A stretch of DNA of 64,000 nucleotides from Breviolum minutum Mf 1.05b.01 (Eukaryota > Sar > Dinophyceae > Suessiales > Symbiodiniaceae). Below are positions 61,695 to 64,000 of this stretch, piece after piece. The DNA is taken from positions 124,001 through 188,000 of the forward strand of contig DF239126.1 in the NCBI GenBank assembly GCA_000507305.1, in the 5' to 3' direction. Within the stretch, counting starts at the first letter, position 1. Every line of letters begins with the position of its first letter. The notes beneath the pieces are model-generated. The model was not told the origin of the DNA. It worked only from the letters and a program-made list of their open reading frames with translations, and made no database searches. Made by a program: the position numbers and the translations under genes.

Positions 61695-61775
61695 GAAATG
61701 ATCAGCAACGGCTGTTTCCCAGGAAGCTTCAAGAAATTTCCCCAGGCGTTTTTGTATGGTGGAGTTGTTGTCCAA
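61695..61775 (-). CDS. possible PPR-like exon, ends not fixed
   Basis: One minus frame reads STIQKRLGKFLEASWETAV, which fits a PPR helix A followed by W.TAV of helix B. I could not choose the splice sites, and another frame on the plus strand is also open, so the ends are approximate. Confidence 0.3.
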
Positions 61776-61967
61776 ACACGTCGCTTTCATCAACTTGTTG
61801 CGGCCTTGACGTCTCTCTCTAAGTCGGGGAAATTGACACAGCTTCACGCTTCACGGTGACGATTTGGTACCCGAAATCCATCCATGTCACAAACTCAGCT
61901 GGTTTGTTAGGGTTTATGGCCTGGAGGCCGGGAAAACTCTTTTCAAACATAGCTATATCTGGATTTT

Positions 61968-62050
61968 TTTAACCCCTATAAATATGGAAAGTTTCACCCC
62001 CGGTTACCAATCTATTTTCGGCCAAAATAATTGGGGGTTAGACATTTTTT
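61968..62050. mobile_element. family D fragment
   Basis: ACCCCTATAAATATGG, TTTCACCCCCGGTTACC, TATTTTCGGCC; both ends lost. Confidence 0.5.
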
Positions 62051-62163
62051 CAGGGGTATAATACACTAGAGCCAACTACTAAGTTACTAAGACTTCAACA
62101 GAGCCTGGATTGGAAGATTTCATTTCATTTCCTTTAATTTGTCTTTTTAAATGTGATTTATAG

Positions 62164-62265
62164 CCATAAAATCAATGGGACTGGTACATTTACGTATTCA
62201 ATTTAGCATAAGAAAAAACAGCTACAGTAAACGTAGGTAAATATACCTTACATGGATCCTATGGG
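62164..62265. mobile_element. family A element
   Basis: CATAAAATCAATGGGACTGG, ACGTAGGTAAATATACC, TACATGGATCCTATGGG. Confidence 0.72.
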
Positions 62266-62459
62266 TATAGATGTTCTGAAAAAATATGATGTGAACTTGT
62301 AGAGAAGTTCAGCGAACAAAAACAGAGCGTCGGAGCTTTTCCAGTCGTAAAGATCGTTTTTCCCTTCAAAATGTCCTACATGATTTTCTCCCCCATAGAT
62401 TCCAAAAAAATCCATAGAGTTAAGAGTGACAATACAGGGTAAACTCTAGAAAATCCACA

Positions 62460-62582
62460 ATCCCTAAGGATGAGCGAGCTGGGACAGGGAAGGGGTTTCT
62501 TGAACCTGTATAATTTCAGGGGTGTGGTAGGGTCCTGGAAATGACGCCAGTTTTGAGGGGTCAAATCGGATACTATCCGGGA
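62460..62582. mobile_element. family E element
   Basis: TCCCTAAGGATGAGCG, TGAACCTGTATAATTTCAGG, GAAATGACGCCAGTTTTGAG, AAATCGGATACTATCC. Confidence 0.65.
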
Positions 62583-62589
62583 TAAGTAT

Positions 62590-63190
62590 GTTGCGATGAT
62601 TTTAGAGCTATTTCATTGGCATGGAAGGGATATGGGTTTCCATCACCAAATCCCAATATGGTAAAGGTCCAAACAGCACCATTTGAAATTCGGTGACTTT
62701 TGAGTCCTTCAAAAAATTCCCATTACCCTCCCCAAACGAAAGAAACAGCTGGCTGGAGGACCAATTCAAGATGTGTTTCTTAGCCAAACAAGGGCATCCC
62801 CATAACTTCACCCCTCTTTTTCCAATTCCAATAGCGACGCCGATCGTATGAACAAAATGCGTGGAAAAACCTGAAAAACCCGTCGTAATGATTCACCTTA
62901 ATGAGGTCCAGGTATATAATGATCTGGTCAAATTAGCGTTCGAAAAACACGAGGAACTGGAACTCCCCAAATGGTGGTGAAAAGGAAGGGAAATCCCCTT
63001 AATTTCAGGGAGTCCGCAGGTTGGTGAAATATTATAATTTGGCCAGAAAAATCTTGGGGTTCCCAGTTAAACAACGGGAGATGCATTTCAAGATGTTTTT
63101 TTTCCGAAAAAGAAACAACTCGAAGAACATTGAACTAGGCAAACCCAAGATAATATGGGTAACCCTTCGGTATGCTAACATGGTCAATGA
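62590..63190. other. no firm gene
   Basis: AT-rich; C-like TACCCTCCCCAAACG at 62725. No recognised exon. Confidence 0.4.
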
Positions 63191-63198
63191 AAAGTTGC

Positions 63199-63299
63199 CC
63201 CTATAAATGACCGAAAATAAAGGGGTAACTGGGGTGAAATAACCCTACTTATAAGGGTTACGACTCTTTTTTGTAACTGGTTTTTGGGCCCACCTCGTA
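63199..63299. mobile_element. family D element, left end lost
   Basis: CCCCTATAAATGACCGAAAA, GGTAACTGGGGTGAAATAAC, TTTTTGGGCCCACCTCG; provides the donor of the exon at 63294. Confidence 0.72.
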
Positions 63300-63360
63300 G
63301 GGTCAAATTGGCACCCCTTGAATGGAAGGTGCCAAATAGGGCTTCATCAAACCCGATCCA
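63294..63360 (-). CDS. PPR-like exon ending in a family D terminal repeat
   Basis: Open frame of 22 codons plus one base, beginning WIGFDEALFGTFHSRG. The W..EAL.LF spacing is that of PPR helix B followed by the inter-repeat linker. The acceptor is a clear TTTCAG|TGG. The donor ACGAG|GTGGGC lies in the terminal repeat of the family D element at 63199-63299, so the element supplies the splice site. Most 5' (highest-coordinate) well-formed exon in the window; upstream exons probably lie outside. The PPR reading is inferred from spacing only. Confidence 0.55.
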
Positions 63361-63430
63361 CTGAAATGTTCCTCTACAAATATAGGGACATGTTTCACCA
63401 TCCCAACTGACCATACAAACTTTCAAAGTT

Positions 63431-63459
63431 ACATTTTTTTTTTGGGGGGGGGGGGGGCG
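63431..63459. repeat. T run and G run
   Basis: Ten or more T followed by about 14 G, a possible sequencing weak point. Confidence 0.9.
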
Positions 63460-63589
63460 ATGCTTCAACTTCACATTCTATCTACTTCAAGATAATCATT
63501 TCTTCGTTTAACATATACAAAAAAATATCAATAAAAACGTATTTCAATAAACACGACCAATAATTTCATACATCTATTAAACCTAATCT

Positions 63590-63749
63590 AATTTCCACCA
63601 GTTTTGACACATTTTCACCAAACAACTTCCGAAGTGCACCAAGCGACTATCCCCAGCCTGCACAGCTTGGAACCCTTCCCATGGCTCCATGATGAAACCC
63701 ACATCCGACGGTTTCCGCGGAATCCAAGGGACCGAATTGTTGGTATGTA
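63590..63749. other. coding-like island, unassigned
   Basis: Minus frame PSDVGFIMEPWEGFQAVQAG and further to VHFGSCLVKM is open and GC-richer; loosely PPR-like with a 28-residue W-to-W spacing. Splice sites not found. Confidence 0.3.
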
Positions 63750-63999
63750 CCCATGACGGATCCATGGGATTTGTATGGTTGATTTATATGGGTGTTTCCA
63801 AAAATAGGGGTACCCCAAAATGGATGGTTTATAATGGAAAACCATATTAAAATGGATGATTTGGGGGTACCACTATTTTCGGAAACATCCATATGTATGG
63901 GATCTATTCGCATAGGAACATATGGAAACCTACATGAATGGTTGATTTGTATGGTAAAAGAACAAGGTAAATATACCAGTCCCATGGATGCGTCATGGG
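63750..63999. mobile_element. family A element interrupted by family G
   Basis: CCCATGACGGATCCATGGG start; G at 63790-63900; then CATGAATGGTTGATTTGTAT, GGTAAATATACCAGTCCC and ATGGATGCGTCATGGG end. Confidence 0.8.
63790..63900. mobile_element. family G element nested in A
   Basis: GGGTGTTTCC to GGAAACATCC, GGGGTACCCCAAAATGG arm; ATAT directly outside both ends, as at 55259. Confidence 0.83.
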
Positions 64000-64000
64000 A

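Overview
Nuclear DNA of a dinoflagellate, most likely in the Symbiodiniaceae/Polarella group (order not proven). The reasons are: dozens of very short coding islands that read as pentatricopeptide-repeat (PPR) helices, all on the minus strand; introns that end AG|G and start with GT, GC or GA; a ~95 bp tandem repeat at 44.45-44.84 kb of a type that recurs in dinoflagellate data; many simple-sequence arrays; and no ordinary long ORF. Long open frames across the arrays at 3.3-4.2, 17.8-18.4 and 19.8-20.9 kb are artefacts of triplet or hexamer repeats, not genes.

Coding content. I find about 40 candidate exons of 23-130 nt on the minus strand, from 63.4 kb down to 1.9 kb. Each encodes part of a 35-residue PPR unit of the form D..(S/T)Y.A.I.AC....W..AL.LL..M. 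They may belong to one very long gene or to several tandem PPR genes; no start codon, promoter or terminal stop could be fixed. Best supported is an eight-exon chain with consistent splice phase (17525-17571, 16685-16814, 16153-16197, 15172-15269, 13863-13940, 12607-12655, 11839-11923, 10994-11083). A second consistent run is 53963-54028 to 53395-53463, and a third is 29090-29127 to 28785-28905. PPR proteins bind RNA in plastids and mitochondria; the target here is unknown.

Non-coding content. The remaining ~90% is introns packed with short palindromic MITE-like elements. I recognise eight or more families from repeated reading (A, B, C, D, E, G, H, J, plus minor hairpins F, K, L, M), with over 100 copies or fragments. 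Nested insertions (H in C, C in D, G in A, F in A) give relative ages and show TA or ATAT target duplications.

Main observation. Family D (terminal repeat CAAGGTGGGCCCC) carries a splice donor, AAG|GTGGGC, in its terminal repeat. About nine PPR-like exons stay open exactly to that point. At 28906-29089 the intron is almost the element itself, and elsewhere acceptors lie 3-17 bp beyond the other end. D therefore behaves as an introner-like intron-making element. This and all exon calls rest on reading by eye; transcript data would decide.
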